In this document: positions 1 through 15,161 of the stretch, piece after piece
Layout of the letters: each line of letters begins with the position of its first letter
Position numbering within the stretch: position 1 is the stretch's first letter
Assembly: GCA_025201345.1 (NCBI GenBank)
Contig: JAIXMG010000001.1
Coordinates: 1,736,001-1,800,000 of the forward strand
DNA: 64,000 bases
From: Thamnidium elegans
Lineage: Eukaryota > Mucoromycota > Mucoromycetes > Mucorales > Mucoraceae
Direction: 5' to 3'
The notes under the pieces: model-generated
Told to the model about the DNA's origin: nothing
Seen by the model: only the letters and a program-made list of their open reading frames with translations
Database searches by the model: none
Translations under genes and position numbers: made by a program

Positions 1-387
1 GTTTTGCAACGTCCTACTGCCGATATGGAAGAGACTGCCATGTCTCTTGTCGGTAAATATACTGGCAGTGATTATATTGCTACTGCACAATTCCAAGGCG
101 TTGGTGCGATACAAGCTAGTTATTACCAACGTATCAACGAAAAGGTTGATTTTGGTGTTGAGCTTAATTTGATGGTTCAAAATGGTCGTAGAGAGGCTGT
201 AGCCACTGTTGGTGGTAAATTCGATTTCAGACAAGCTACTTTCAGAGGTCAAATCGATACCACCGGTAGAGTTTCTGCTGTCCTTGAAGAAAAGATGGCT
301 CCTGGTTTCTCTTTCCTTATTAGTGGTGATTTAGATCACATGAAGGGTCAAAGCAAGTTTGGTGTTGGTATCATGTTGTCCGCTTAG
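1..387 (+). CDS. TOM40: TOM40, mitochondrial import channel (3' end only)
   Basis: This is the C-terminal 128 residues of Tom40, the beta-barrel pore of the outer-membrane TOM translocase, which passes nearly all nuclear-encoded precursors into mitochondria. The gene enters from the left edge of the window, so its start is missing. The frame is open from base 1 and ends in TAG at 385-387. Visible family features are alternating hydrophobic/polar strands, the conserved segment FRGQIDTTGRVSAVLEEKMA, and a final strand ending FGVGIMLSA, which resembles the mitochondrial beta-signal (a polar residue, then glycine, then hydrophobics). No intron is seen in this part. It converges on the RSP5-like gene 276 bp downstream. 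Identification comes from recalled family motifs. Confidence 0.9.
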   Translation, partial: VLQRPTADMEETAMSLVGKYTGSDYIATAQFQGVGAIQASYYQRINEKVDFGVELNLMVQNGRREAVATVGGKFDFRQATFRGQIDTTGRVSAVLEEKMAPGFSFLISGDLDHMKGQSKFGVGIMLSA

Positions 388-663
388 ATTTATTAAACAT
401 TTGTATCTTTTTTTTTATGTTCTTTTTTTTTTACCATTATTCTCTTCACTTACCTTTTATGTACAAAAAAAAAGGGATACAAAAAAAAAAAAAGAACTAA
501 TGAATTAGAAATCAAGTTTTTTCCTTATAAAAAATATATATAGTATATAAACCAAAAAAAAAAAAAAAAAGGTGCTTCTTTATATATGTGTATTTATGAT
601 GTGATGATGATAATGAGGAATGCTTTGTGCGTGTGTGTGCGTGTAATGTATATGAAAAAATGG

Positions 664-3391
<2,728 letters not shown>

Positions 3392-3622
3392 TGGTGTGTA
3401 TATGTATTTATTAAATAAGAACAGAGAAGGGAGGGAAAAAAAAAAAAAAAAAAAAAAAAATAATAATAATAATAATAAAAAAAGACTGGGTATTTGTGAA
3501 TTACTAAAACATCGTGGCTTTTCGTGACGTTCTTGAAATGTGGATTAACATGCAAAAAAAAAAAAAAAAAAAAAAAATATCACCCTCTTTCTTATATTTA
3601 ATTTTTTTTATAAAAAAAAGTA

Positions 3623-6600
3623 ATGACTGACGACGACTTTGTTCATGATATTGCAATAGATATCTCCAGAGCTTTAAACTTGACTAATCCAAACGACTTG
3701 ATTGCAAGAAAAGTTATTCAATTCGCAGATACTCATAAAGATGTTGAAAAGTTTAGCAAAGGTAATAAATAAATTACATTGTAACCCTTCGCAATAAAAC
3801 TCATCCTAAACCTCATTACTTATAGTGTGCGGTACATTTGGTAGATTCAGTAGTGAATTCTTATCAGAGACATTTACAAAGATTAACACTCACAGACAAC
3901 AACAAAAATACGTTCCAAAGCAATCTGAACCCATTCAACCACCCGACGCGCGTAAAGAACTTCTTGTCCTCGGTAACAATTTACCTGGTGGACTTATCAC
4001 AACGAAAAATAAATCGGCTGCTACAGATCAAGATCGACCTATTTTTAAGGTACCTGCTTTACCTAACAAATCATTATTGGGTCTTGATGAATTAGCTCGT
4101 AAAAAGAGATTAGCTGATGCTGCAACTAAACAACAAAAACCAGAAGAAAAAAAAGTCAAATTGGATTGGGATGATGATAGTAAAATGGACGACGAATCTG
4201 TAGTAGAAAGAATTGAAAGACATCGTCCTAATTATCGATCACAGAGAATGGATACACCGTCGCATGGGGGTGGTATCTCAGATTCTGCTTTAAAGAGAAT
4301 GGAAGAAATGAAGAGAAAAGATAGACATAGAGGAACCAGTCACTATGATAGTGATAGTCGTCGTAGTGGTAGTGATAGAAGAGAGAGTGATAGAGATAGT
4401 CGTAGAGATAGAGATCGTAGAGACGATAGAAGAGACGATAGAAGAGACGATAGAAGAGATGATAGAAGAGATGATCGTCGTAGCGATAAAAGAGATGATA
4501 AAAGAGACGAGGTAAGAACTCCCTCTAGAGTAGGTTCAGAAACACCAGGTAGACGAGGTGGTTTAATTAAACGTAGTCAATGGACTAGTATGACACCTAG
4601 TAACGAAGGTGCTTTCACTCCAAGATTATCTTCTGGCAATATGACACCAGGACGACACGATAGTGGATTTAGACAATCGACAGGTGCGGCTACAGCCGCA
4701 GCCAGAAGAACATGGGACACAATGACGCCTGCTGTTCGATCCACTGCATACGACGAAGTAGCACTAGAATACCCTGAAGAATTTGAAGGTAACGATGTTG
4801 ACCGACAAAGGTGGGAAGAAGAACAAGCCCAATTGGATCGAGAATGGTATCAAATGGAAGATAACGGTATCGTAGACGAAACACATAACGCTTTTGCAGA
4901 TTATGAAGATCACGATAAACATAAAGAAGAAGAATTAGCTCAAAAGCAATTAAAGAAATTATCTGCACGTCAAGCTCAATATAACCGTGATACGGATATG
5001 TGGGAAGCAAGTCGTATGTTAAGTTCAGGTGTAGCACAAAGAATTGAAGTCGATACAGATTTTGATGAGGAAAATGAAAATAGAGTTCATTTGCTGGTGC
5101 ATGATATTAAACCTCCCTTTTTGGATGGTCGTATGGTATTTACAAAACAATTGGAAGCTGTGCAGCATGTCAGAGACCCTACTAGTGATATGGCTATTAT
5201 CTCACGTAAAGGAAGTAGGTTGGTAAGAGAAAAGAGAGAGCAGGCTGAACGTGCTAAAGCTACCAGGTTTGATTTGGCTGGTACCACGTTAGGTAATGTC
5301 ATGGGTGTTAAAGGAAAGAAGGAAGAAGAATCAGCCACAGATGATGGTAAAGGTGATTCCAAATTCGCTTCTCATTTAAAGAATTCAGAAGCTGCAAGTG
5401 AATTTGCTCGTACTAGAACCATGCGAGAACAACGTGAATATTTACCGGTTTTCGCAGTTCGTGAAGAATTGTTAAAGGTGGTTCGTGATAATCAAGTCAT
5501 TATTATTGTGGGTGAAACAGGTTCCGGTAAAACCACTCAGTTAACTCAATACTTGCATGAAGATGGATATACCAAGTACGGTAAAATTAGTTGTACACAG
5601 CCTCGTCGTGTTGCTGCCATGTCAGTCGCTAAACGTGTAGCAGAAGAAATGAACGTTGAGTTGGGTGATACAGTTGGTTATACCATTCGTTTTGAAGATC
5701 AAACTTCAGAAAATACAGTGATTCGTTATATGACCGATGGTATCTTGTTGCGTGAGTCTATGAGTTCTCCAGATTTGGAGCAGTACAGTGCCATTATTAT
5801 GGATGAAGCACATGAACGTGCTTTGAATACAGATGTCTTGATGGGTCTTTTGAAAAAATTATTGGCCCGTAGAAGAGATTTAAAATTAATTGTTACTTCT
5901 GCTACTATGAACGCTGATAGATTCTCTCAGTTCTTTGGTAATGCGCCTTGTTTCTTTATTCCTGGTCGTACTTTCCCTGTAGATGTTATGTTTAGTAAAA
6001 CTTCTTGTGAGGATTATGTTGACAGTGCAGTCAAACAAACATTGGCTATTCATTTGTCTCAACCTGCTGGTGATGTATTGATTTTCATGACGGGTCAAGA
6101 AGATATTGAAGCAACCTGTTCGGCATTAGCTGGTAAATTTTATTAAATATATATTCTTTTTATATAGTGTGCTAATTTTTATATATATATTAGAACGTTT
6201 GGAACAATTGGATAATCCTCCTCCTATGGCTATTTTACCCATCTATTCACAATTACCTGCTGATTTACAAGCAAAGATTTTCCAAAGATCTGAAAATAAT
6301 GCTCGAAAGATTATTGTAGCTACTAATATTGCTGAAACCTCACTTACTGTCGATGGTATCATATACGTTGTTGATACCGGTTATTGTAAGCTCAAGGTAT
6401 ATAACCCTCGTATTGGTATGGATGCTTTACAAGTAACTCCTATCAGTCAAGCAAATGGTAACCAACGTAGTGGTCGTGCCGGTAGAACTGGACCTGGGTA
6501 AGAAAATTATCTCTCTCTTTTTTTTTAAGCTTATAATATTAATTCCCTTTTTTTTTAAAAAAAAAAAAAATCCAGCGTCGCTTACCGTTTATATACCGAA

Positions 6601-7737
6601 GATGCTTTCAGAAACGAAATGTTTGTCAATACCATTCCAGAAATCCAACGTACAAATTTAGCAGCGGTTGTATTACAATTAAAATCACTTGGTGTCAAGA
6701 ACTTGTTAGAGTTTGATTTTATGGATCCACCGCCCCAAGAAAATATCTTAAATTCCATGTATCAGCTTTGGATTATTAACGCGTTTGATAATACAGGCGA
6801 ATTAACTGAGGCTGGTAAAAAAATGAACGAGTTTCCTTTGGATCCTTCGTTGGCAAAGATGTTGATTGCTGCTCAGGAACAAAATTGTACAGCTGAAGTG
6901 TTGACGATTGTTTCCATGTTGTCGGTTCCCTCAGTGTTTTACAGACCCAAGGAACGTATGGAGGAATCAGATGCGGCAAGAGAAAAGTTTTTTGTACCCG
7001 AGAGTGATCATTTAACTCTTTTACATGTATATACTCAATGGAAGATCAATCATTATCGTGACGATTGGTGTACCAAACATTTTGTTCATCCTAAAGCTAT
7101 GCGTAAAGCTAGAGAAGTTCGATCTCAATTAATGGATATTATGAAGACTATCAAGATGCCTTATATATCTTGCGGTACAGATTGGGATATTATTCGTAAA
7201 TGTATTTGTTCTGCTTATTTCCATCAAGCAGCTAGATTAAAGGGTATTGGAGAGTACGTCAATTGTAGAAGTGGTATGAAGGTACATCTTCATCCTACCA
7301 GTGCTTTGTTTGGAGCTGGTTTTACGCCTGACTATGTTGTCTATCATGAACTTGTCATGACTTCGAAAGAATATATGCAGTGCGTTACATCGGTTGATCC
7401 CTTCTGGTTAGCTGAATTAGGTCCCATGTTCTTTTCAATTCGTGATAGAGATAGAAATTATGGACATAAGGAAAAACGTATGGCTAATATCGCGACCGAG
7501 TCTCGTTTAAACATGGAAATGGAAATGAAATTAGGTAAAAGAATAATGAAAATGTAGCTACGTATCTGAATTTAACAAGTATTTTTTATTTTTATTTTCT
7601 TTGTAGCTCGTGAAAGAGAAGAGCAAGCAGAGGCAAAGGCTTCACAGACAAGAGAGAATACAGCTAGAGCTGGTAGAATTGCTACACCTGGTGCTAGAGA
7701 TATGCGTACACCAAGAAGAAGAGGTTTAGGATTATAA
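3623..7737 (+). CDS. PRP16: PRP16/DHX38, DEAH-box pre-mRNA splicing helicase
   Basis: Five exons (3623-3761, 3826-6132, 6194-6497, 6576-7534, 7607-7737) give 1,279 codons plus stop with consistent phases. Prp16 is the spliceosomal ATPase that remodels the active site after the first transesterification step. The N-terminal third is charged and low in complexity, with an Arg/Asp repeat around residues 235-280. Helicase motifs follow: GETGSGKT (about 608), DEAH (about 705), SAT (about 736) and [12 protein letters not shown] just before the third intron. The winged-helix/ratchet and OB-fold region comes next, and a short Arg-rich tail ends in RRRGLGL. Similarity to Prp16 rather than Prp2, Prp22 or Prp43 rests on the long N-terminus and the motif context. 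A 15-mer A/T tract fills the end of intron 3. Confidence 0.93.
4428..4506 (+). repeat. In-frame 12-bp tandem repeat encoding RRDD units
   Basis: Inside PRP16 exon 2 the sequence repeats a unit close to AGAAGAGACGAT six to seven times, encoding RRDD/KRDD blocks. This produces an alternating-charge tract in the N-terminal arm. The repeat keeps frame in every unit, so copy-number changes would lengthen or shorten the protein without disrupting it. Confidence 0.85.
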
Positions 7738-8628
7738 ATTTTTTTTTTTTGAAATCATAATGAAAATTAGTTTTGTTATTTATGCGAATTAGGCTTGTTT
7801 CGTTTCTGTTTTTTTTCTTATGGAGGGCTTATATTATTTAAAGACATAAATACAATTGCTTTTTTTTTTGACAAATATACTTTTTCAATCCAACTTACTG
7901 GTAGTCTGTCTTACAGATCCTTCAAAATGTGTTAGTTGTGCCAAAAAATAATTCTACTTGTGGGATTCTCCTTTATTTTTGTTAAATATCTTATTATAAT
8001 AAATATTTATATTCAAATCAAATATATAATATGTCTTTTTATCTTTGATGTGTTGCTCTTGTCTAATATGATCAGATATTATAACCGTTTTAGTACATGT
8101 AAAATTCCACTCAGAATTGAAAGGAAAAACAATTAGGAAATGATAGGAGTTTTTTTACTTTATCCGCAGAGTACATTACATTAAACCCCCTTTTTGCTAG
8201 TAAGAGGATCAAGAAAGCTTTTATGTATCATAAATGATACCTTCTTTTCCTAAAGGGAAATAAAGTGACGCGATACGTATACCGATTGACATCAAGTAAA
8301 CCAAGAAAGTTTGATAAAAGCCCTAAAAGATTAAAAAGAGAGTTTAATGACAAACGTTTTTTTTTTTTTTTGCCAGAGAATAGCATTAAACTCAGTTTCC
8401 CTTTTTGGTCTACAGCTAACTTACAGCGGTTTCTGGCACCATTGGCTACGTTACAGCGGTTTAAGCGTTATAATTGGCCAAAATACCCATCTCTACAAGC
8501 GTACAGCCATAAAATAAGGGGATCTCCCTAAAGAGAGTCACATTTTTTTTAAAAAAATGTGTGCTCCCGCATATTTTTTCTCTCTCTTGTTTTTAAGCTT
8601 TTTTCAGCTCTTCTTTAAAAAAAAAACT
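7738..8628. other. Intergenic, PRP16 to STEEP1-like gene
   Basis: No convincing gene was found. The stretch is AT-rich with several T runs. It includes a repeated element, TTACAGCGGTTT, at about 8421-8432 and again at 8450-8461, 29 bp apart, in the presumed upstream region of the STEEP1-like gene. A T8A7 palindrome lies at 8543-8557. Open frames here are short and have no family features. Confidence 0.6.
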
Positions 8629-9163
8629 ATGCCAAAGATCGTTTCTTCATCTGTCGTTTCTTCTTCTGATCATGCAGCTCAAAATGACCAAGCAAAGTCC
8701 CTTCATGTATATTATTGCCTTTGCTCAGAATTTCTTTTAGTTATTGATGCCGATCTGCGACAATTACCTAGAAGAAGAACAGACAATTCAGTTATTGTTT
8801 CAAATGTTAGAAGAACTTATAAATTAACAGCAGAAGCTGACGATTGTGTATTATTAAAGAGGTAACAATATTTTTTTTTTTTTACTATTGAATAAAGAGA
8901 CTTAATTATATAATAGACGTGACGGATATGAAAAGCAATTTAGATACCATTGTCCTAGTAAGTTACAATACTCCCCTTTTTTTTAAAGCAAGAAAAAACT
9001 AATTTTGTAAGTAGGATGTAACTTGACTGTTGCATACGAAATGAACGAACATCGTAAATCAGGACCTTATACATATATTTTAGACGGTGCATTAACGAAT
9101 ATTCAAGGCAGTGCACCACCTAATGCTATCATTGATGTTGTACCAACAACCAGCAAAGCATAA
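8629..9163 (+). CDS. STEEP1/CXorf56-family (UPF0428) protein
   Basis: Three exons (8629-8861, 8917-8957, 9015-9163) encode 140 residues. The N-terminus (MPKIVSSSVVSS, then LHVYYCLC) and a second cysteine pair in HCPRCNLTVAYEM match the STEEP1 domain, giving a probable CxC/CxxC metal site. In animals STEEP1 promotes ER exit of the STING adaptor by increasing PI3P. Fungi lack canonical innate STING signalling, so the role here is more likely a general ER-exit or phosphoinositide function (inference). The protein is shorter than the roughly 220-residue animal form and lacks its long charged C-terminal tail. The middle exon is only 41 nt. The identity of the domain is fairly secure; the function is not. 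Confidence 0.8.
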
Positions 9164-9357
9164 AGAAATATCCGATTAGCCCTAACCCACCCTCAACTGG
9201 AGTTGAAATAAAACGCTATTTTTTCCCCCGCTCTAAACTTTTTAGCTGTGTGTATATGGTTTCTTTTTTTTTTTCTTTTTTCCTTATCTCTCTTTCTTTC
9301 TTTTATTTATATATATATACCGACTTTCTTGTATCTTTTTCTTTTTGAAATTTAACT

Positions 9358-10826
9358 ATGGGAGCCAACGCGTCAAAGAATTCTGGAAAATCCTCGAAAA
9401 ATTCAACTCGTATTCAACAACAAAAGATTGAAGATTTAGTTGATTTAGGTGCTGTATTTCCTAATGGACTTTATACAACTATAACTGAACAAGATTACGA
9501 TGCAAGAGCAGTAAGAAATTTAATTATAGCCAGAAAGATTGCACCATTTTATAAAGGTATTTTTAAAAAAAAGAAAATTGATATATTCACAGATAGATTA
9601 AAAAAAAAGTGTTTATCTTTCTTTAGGCCTTGAAGATGCACCAGAAACAGTAACAGTAACACCACCACAGTCATTGTCTCCACCCCTGCCAAAATCTTCT
9701 TGTTCAATGTCAACCATTTCATTTGAATCACCACCACAAAAAAACCAAAAGAGACCAGCTATAGTAAACAGACCTCGTAGTGCATCTACGTCTAGTCGGA
9801 AAGACCCTACGTATGATCCTTTTCAAGAAAGAAAAAGGATTTATTTAGAGAATATGAAACAAAGAGAAAAAATGTTGTATAATGATGCCGTAGAATGTCC
9901 CATTTGTTTCTTGGTAAAAAATATATTGTAATTGTGAGTTTATTATTTATTTTAATTCATTGTGTAGTATTATCCTGCAAATATTAATTTTTCTCGATGT
10001 TGTGATCAACCAATTTGTACTGAATGCTTTGTTCAAATTCATCGCCCACTTGAAACTCCTTCTGTACCAGCCACTTGTCCATTCTGCATGGAAGATAATT
10101 ATGGTGTTCTTTATGAAACCCCTTCTTGGAGTGAAAAATTCCAAGTAAGTCTTTTTTTAAAAAAAAGTAGTTATCTCTCAATTATACTTACTTGTGCAAT
10201 ATTAATCTTAGACTCGTCCAAGAAATGGATTACATAGTATCGTTTCTGGTACGAGACATACGACTTCGGGTGTAAGCGAAAATGGTCCTAGACGCGAAAG
10301 TGTAGCACATAATAATCCTAATGTTGTATTAGTTGGTAAGTATATATGTATATAAAAAGGGGGTGAAGTATATCAAATACTGATAGATTATTTTTTCTTT
10401 TTTTAAAAAAAAGATCATATTCGACCCAATTGGAAAAATTTAATACCACCAACATCTAATAACGCTAGAACAGTATCAAGAAGAAATTCAGCTTCTGCAG
10501 GTAGTAGTTCGCGTAGCAATAACAATTTATTAAGAGCAGCAGGTGGAGGAGTAGGCTCTTTATTAACAAGACCTGGTCGATCTGCTTCTTCTGCTGCGGC
10601 TACAGAATATAACCAGTATTTAACAAATATGAGAGATGGAAATATGGACCTGGAAGATTGGATGGTTATGGAGGCTATTAGATTATCCCTTGCTGAGGCA
10701 GAAGAAAGCGAAAGAAAAGAGGTCTTAAAAAAGTGTAAACAATTAGAAGATGAAAGTAAATCAACTGCAGAGCAAAATTCTTCTGCACCAGAATCTTCTA
10801 CACGAGATGGTCCTTCTTCCTCCTAA
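9358..10826 (+). CDS. SIP5: SIP5-like zinc-finger protein
   Basis: Five exons (9358-9556, 9627-9913, 9968-10144, 10212-10335, 10414-10826) give 399 codons. The N-terminus MGANAS fits an N-myristoylation signal. A conserved block ends in [15 protein letters not shown], followed by a cysteine-rich module (CPICF, then [12 protein letters not shown], then CPFC) laid out like Sip5. The C-terminus carries [17 protein letters not shown], a UIM-like helix. Yeast Sip5 interacts with the Snf1 kinase and the Reg1/Glc7 phosphatase under glucose limitation; a related role here is inferred from family. A Ser/Asn-rich linker separates the zinc module from the helix. Introns 3 and 4 each contain a T7A8 palindrome. 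Confidence 0.85.
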
Positions 10827-11643
10827 AAAAAAATACCCCATAAACACACACATATACATATTTTACATAAATAAAAAAAAGGCATATCCAATATATGGGT
10901 ATATTTATGTTTGCAGTTATTCTCTGTGTGTGTAAACTGTTTAAAAACCCTGTAACAATCAAAGATCTCTCTGTAAAAAAAAGTGATTTACGATCTTTAA
11001 AAGCAATTAAATCAAACATTGGATCGGTTGACTGATTATAGACAATCACACAATAATATACAAATAAGATCAACCGACTGGTCACGACGAAATAAACAGA
11101 GGTATAACTGTTATGAAATAGATGAGTTGAATACTGTCATTATGCATTCTGATATATAAATACTATGTAAACAAATATAATAGGACAGCTTGAAGGAAAT
11201 TACAACAAACACGACTTTTTTAAACTAGACATTGCTCAGGCAGGCGTTTTTTTTCTAGACTAAAATCGCTCAAGTGGATGAAATATTGAAGGGTAACTTT
11301 CCTTTTTTTTTTACGAGTAAAACCAGTACACTAGCTACCAAACATATCTACTTTAGTAACTGAATCAACGCAACATGAAGTATAAATATCTAAGCATACA
11401 AATGACGTTAGGACATACAAAAGACTCTATCAAAATACCGAGCAGAGGCTTTTGAAAAATATCAAAGACCTTACTGTCAAAGTAAGGACTTTAAATTGAA
11501 CGAATACAATAATATACTGTCTTTATCTCGAATTCTTCATTCATAATGCAATACTACTATCACGGTCAAAAGAAGCCTCTTTGAATAGTTATCTTATTGC
11601 CGCGCTCGTTAGTACTATTTCGTATATATTAAAAAAGCTGAAA
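10827..11643. other. Intergenic, no gene seen
   Basis: No gene was recognised between the SIP5-like gene and the decaying gene that follows. The sequence is AT-rich and has no long homopolymer. Only short non-family open frames were found. Confidence 0.55.
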
Positions 11644-12742
11644 ATGAGGTAAGACTGAACCATCAATTTATCATAAAATTAAGTCACCTCATACAATTTT
11701 AGTATTCTTTTATACTTGTTTCTTTTTTTTAAAAAAAAATAAAATAAATAACATTAAAATTATTTCTTAGTTCGAACGTCCAAGTGATACTATTATCCTC
11801 CCTTCTTGCCTTAAACATAGCACAAATTATTTGGTGGTTACTTTCTACAATGAATGTATCAAAGGATTAGGTCAATTCAATACGTTTAATGAAGAAGCCC
11901 CAATCCTATTTGAAGTAAGTAATAACAACAAATATTACATATATATTTCTATTTGACTAACGTGTGTATATAGTGTCTTGTTGTCAGGAACCATTGATGG
12001 TGTATCCAACAAGAATCGTTACAAAGCTATTAGTACTTTTGACAAACAAAATTATCAAGAAATGTACGAGGATATTTCTGTCACTTATGAGTCAACTTTG
12101 TTCGACAAAATGGACTAATTCATTAAGAGCTCCAACAAAAAAAAATCAGTAAGATCAACACGGAATTGTAAGTATTGATAATCGATGTCACTGTTTCTCT
12201 TTACTAACTTGTCTAATGTAGCGTGGCTGGGAGCGGTGCTTCCGGTGCAAATAAAAACATGGCAAGGAGATAGCTCAGTCGATAGGGTAACCGGACAGGT
12301 TTCTGGTGATATTCCTGACTTTGTGTTCAAATATAATACCAATGGGCTTGGATATGTAGAAATTCGCATCGAAGATTATGTATAAAGTCGCCAAAGATGA
12401 CGAGCAGTTGCTGCCGGAATAGCTGATTAATGAATAAAACAAACCCGGTTGACATCAATACCATTACCTTTGTTATAAGTGATAAGTAAAATAATGTAAA
12501 CCAAATCAAGAGCCTTCTCAAGCAAACTTTTCTCGTTCTTGAACTGGAGTAACCATAAAAATGTTCTTCGATAGACGCACATATTACTATTTCCGCTAGG
12601 GGCTTTGATGTACACTTATATATTGTATTTTTAAAATCTGATAATTTTTATAACACCAAAAATGATAAAAACAATAACCTTTCTTCCGTCAAGGTCTGAA
12701 CAGCTTTGCTAAAGAATCAATTGAAGTCGTAAACGATATTTA
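11644..12742 (+). pseudogene. Decaying intron-containing gene, family not recognised
   Basis: Protein-like blocks separated by intron-like signals run through this interval. Exon-like block 11771-11914 is fully open (FERPSDTIIL...PILFE) and ends in a GTAAGT donor. Block 11975-12167 reads LLSGTIDGVSNKNRYKAI and later EDISVTYESTLFDKMD, but has an in-frame TAA at 12116. A donor at 12168, a TACTAAC branch point and an acceptor at 12220-12221 lead in phase to a block containing GDIPDFVFKYNTNGLGYVE, up to 12385. Further fragments (VDINTITFVISDK, IDAHITISARGF, GLNSFAKESIEVVNDI) lie in shifted frames to 12742. Phases between the first blocks do not agree, so at least two indels plus a stop are needed. 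I do not recognise the family. Confidence 0.45.
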
Positions 12743-12789
12743 GGATCTCGTTGTAAGTAAAAGAAAAAAAAAAGATATTTGTATAAGTA

Positions 12790-12925
12790 ACTAGCCGCCT
12801 GACGCTTCTTACGCTCGCACCTACCAGTCCTTCGGGGGGACCCTCCAGGAAAGCTTCCGTTGGCCTTGTCTTTGGAGTTAACCAAATCTCTTTTTGAAAC
12901 TTCGTCGCACTGCGGCTAAAAAGAA
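12790..12925. repeat. GC-rich islet with short terminal inverted repeats
   Basis: About 130 bp are far richer in G+C than the surroundings. The islet is bounded by TAGCCGC near 12793 and its reverse complement GCGGCTA near 12913. The interior contains a G/C-rich stem (CCTTCGGGGGGACCCTCCAGG). On the minus strand it is open and reads GPPEGLVGASVRSVRRL. The composition, boundaries and lack of context suggest a small repeat or MITE-like insertion rather than a host exon. Confidence 0.45.
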
Positions 12926-14672
12926 AAAGGTCCGTCGTTTTAAACCTTAAAGAATTGTAGTATGTATGGGGATACCGCAATAAATGAAACATAATACGGT
13001 ACTAACAAGGTTGTCTGGGACGATATAGTAGAAGATAGATTATAATATGACGAAAAAGGTGCCAATGACGAGGAAAGCATTGATGACGAACACGATAATG
13101 ATTCATCTTTTTTTCTTTCGCCCTTTTTTTTTTACCCTCATACATTTTATTTTTTATTTTTCTCTATCTCTCAAGCAAACCCCTTAAATAGGCTTTCAGT
13201 AGTAATAAAAACATTATTATTCTTTAAAGCAGTACTATAACCAAATGAATTCATAGTCATGATGTATATACTAAAAATTTTGGCTTTATTAATGAATATC
13301 AACACGAAAAAAAAAATTAAGCTAGGTTGACAGTACACTAAAAAGCAAAAAGGTTAAAATAAAAAAAAACTCAAACAACGAAGGCAGCAAAGAGCAAAGA
13401 ACGAGTGCAATTATTATTGAGCATACTAATATAAAGTACGTTTACGATGAGGAGCAACAAGTTCGATACCGAACGGCATACGCCCTGTCCATTTTGTAGA
13501 ATTTGTGATGAAGCTTCTTGATATCACGGATATTGAGTCTTATTGGTAGTTATCTTCTGATAAACAACTGTACTATTCTTAAGTCGTGTCAAGCGATAAG
13601 AAAGATAAAAAGCTGTAGAGTAATGTATTTATCTCCTTTTACTCACTAGAACTGAGCCCTATTGTAAACGTTTTGGGGTTCTTGTGAAGCATCACAGGTT
13701 GACGAATGACAAAAATCCGTCTTAAAGAACAACGGATCCATGTACGCCTTGGCGATCTTTACGGAATTTGTAAACACTCCAAGCGTTAAATGGTTTAATC
13801 GCTAATAACAAAATGAAATTCTTTGCTTTTAACAAACATTTCAAGTAATTTTAGATAACCGACAAAACTCTATCAGCCGCTTTTTTTTTTACATTGCCCA
13901 AAAAGATAGAGAGCGAAAAGCCCGTTCTATTTTATTGCAGCCAAGATAATTTATTTCCTTTAAAAAACTTTGATCCGGATTAGAAAAAAGTTCAAATTGT
14001 TTATTAAAAATAGATACTTTTTCTTTGTAGAACTACTGGAATTTTTTTTTTAAAAAAAAAATGTTATTATTAGACAGTGATACATTTTAGCTTGGCGTAA
14101 CTGCGCATATAAGGTCTGTTGAGCAAAGGTCAAAAGGGTTAAAAATTTTGTTCTGAGGGGGGGGGGGGGCGATGTTATAATCATAAAAATAATCTTCAAA
14201 CATCTGGTTCTCAGTGTAACGACATTTTTTCCGGTAAATAGGTGATTGTTTTTGATAGAGCAAAAAGAAGAAATAGAAATAGGAGTTACCGGCGTTTCAA
14301 CCTTCAACTTTTTTACACTTGTTCAATACAAACAAAAACAAAAACTTACAAATCTTCAGTATCTGATTTTAACAACAACAACAACAACAAAACAAATGTT
14401 TGATATATGCATTTACTATTTTTTTTTTTTGAATAAAGTTTAGATGCGAAACTACTCTTTGGTCATGCTGCCGTATAGCGATTAAGGGTGGAAGTATACA
14501 TATATAACAGCTTGAAGTTTAAATGTTATTGACAAACTTTATTTTATGCAGGACTTTTTCTTTTTAATATTTATATAGCGAAAAAGAAATATGTATTACA
14601 TTTGAGTATAATTTGATGTAGCTACTTCTTTTTTGTTGAGTTTAGAAGATAGACACATTCTGTTTTCTTTTT

Positions 14673-14703
<31 letters not shown>

Positions 14704-15129
14704 GTATATCAAGATATATTTGAATAACGTTTTGTACATGTTACACCACCACGTAGTCTAGAAGTTTGTACGTGTTAAAAAAATGGCTTTGTTTTAAGTT
14801 AAAAAAAAACTCTATCTAAAGGACGAGGGGAAGGGGACCTTGTGGGAATACTAGCAATGAAAAGTGTATTGTTTATTAGAAACCGGGCAATGTAACACTT
14901 TAGGTATTAAACCTTTCAATATATGGCTTACTATGAAAAAGTTAAGCTTTTTTTTTTTTAGCGACCAGGGTGAGAATATATATAAGGAATAAGCCCCAAA
15001 GAGTTTCCCGGTTTTGAAAGATAAAGCCAATCATTTATGATTAGTGACAATATGCAGCCAATAATCATCCAATCGTATAAACTATTATGAATCACGTTGA
15101 GTACTTTTGGTCACTGGGACATTTTATGA

Positions 15130-15161
<32 letters not shown>

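Noticed and set aside
12268..12342. tRNA-like box A (TAGCTCAGTCG) and a box-B-like GTTCAAATA, as in a tRNA or SINE
   Set aside because: No cloverleaf or acceptor stem forms, box B lacks its final C, and the bases are better explained as codons of the block containing GDIPDFVFKYNTNGLGYVE.
13434..13490. Minus-strand tail RMPFGIELVAPHRKRTLY
   Set aside because: Protein-like but too short, with no start, splice partner or second supporting block.
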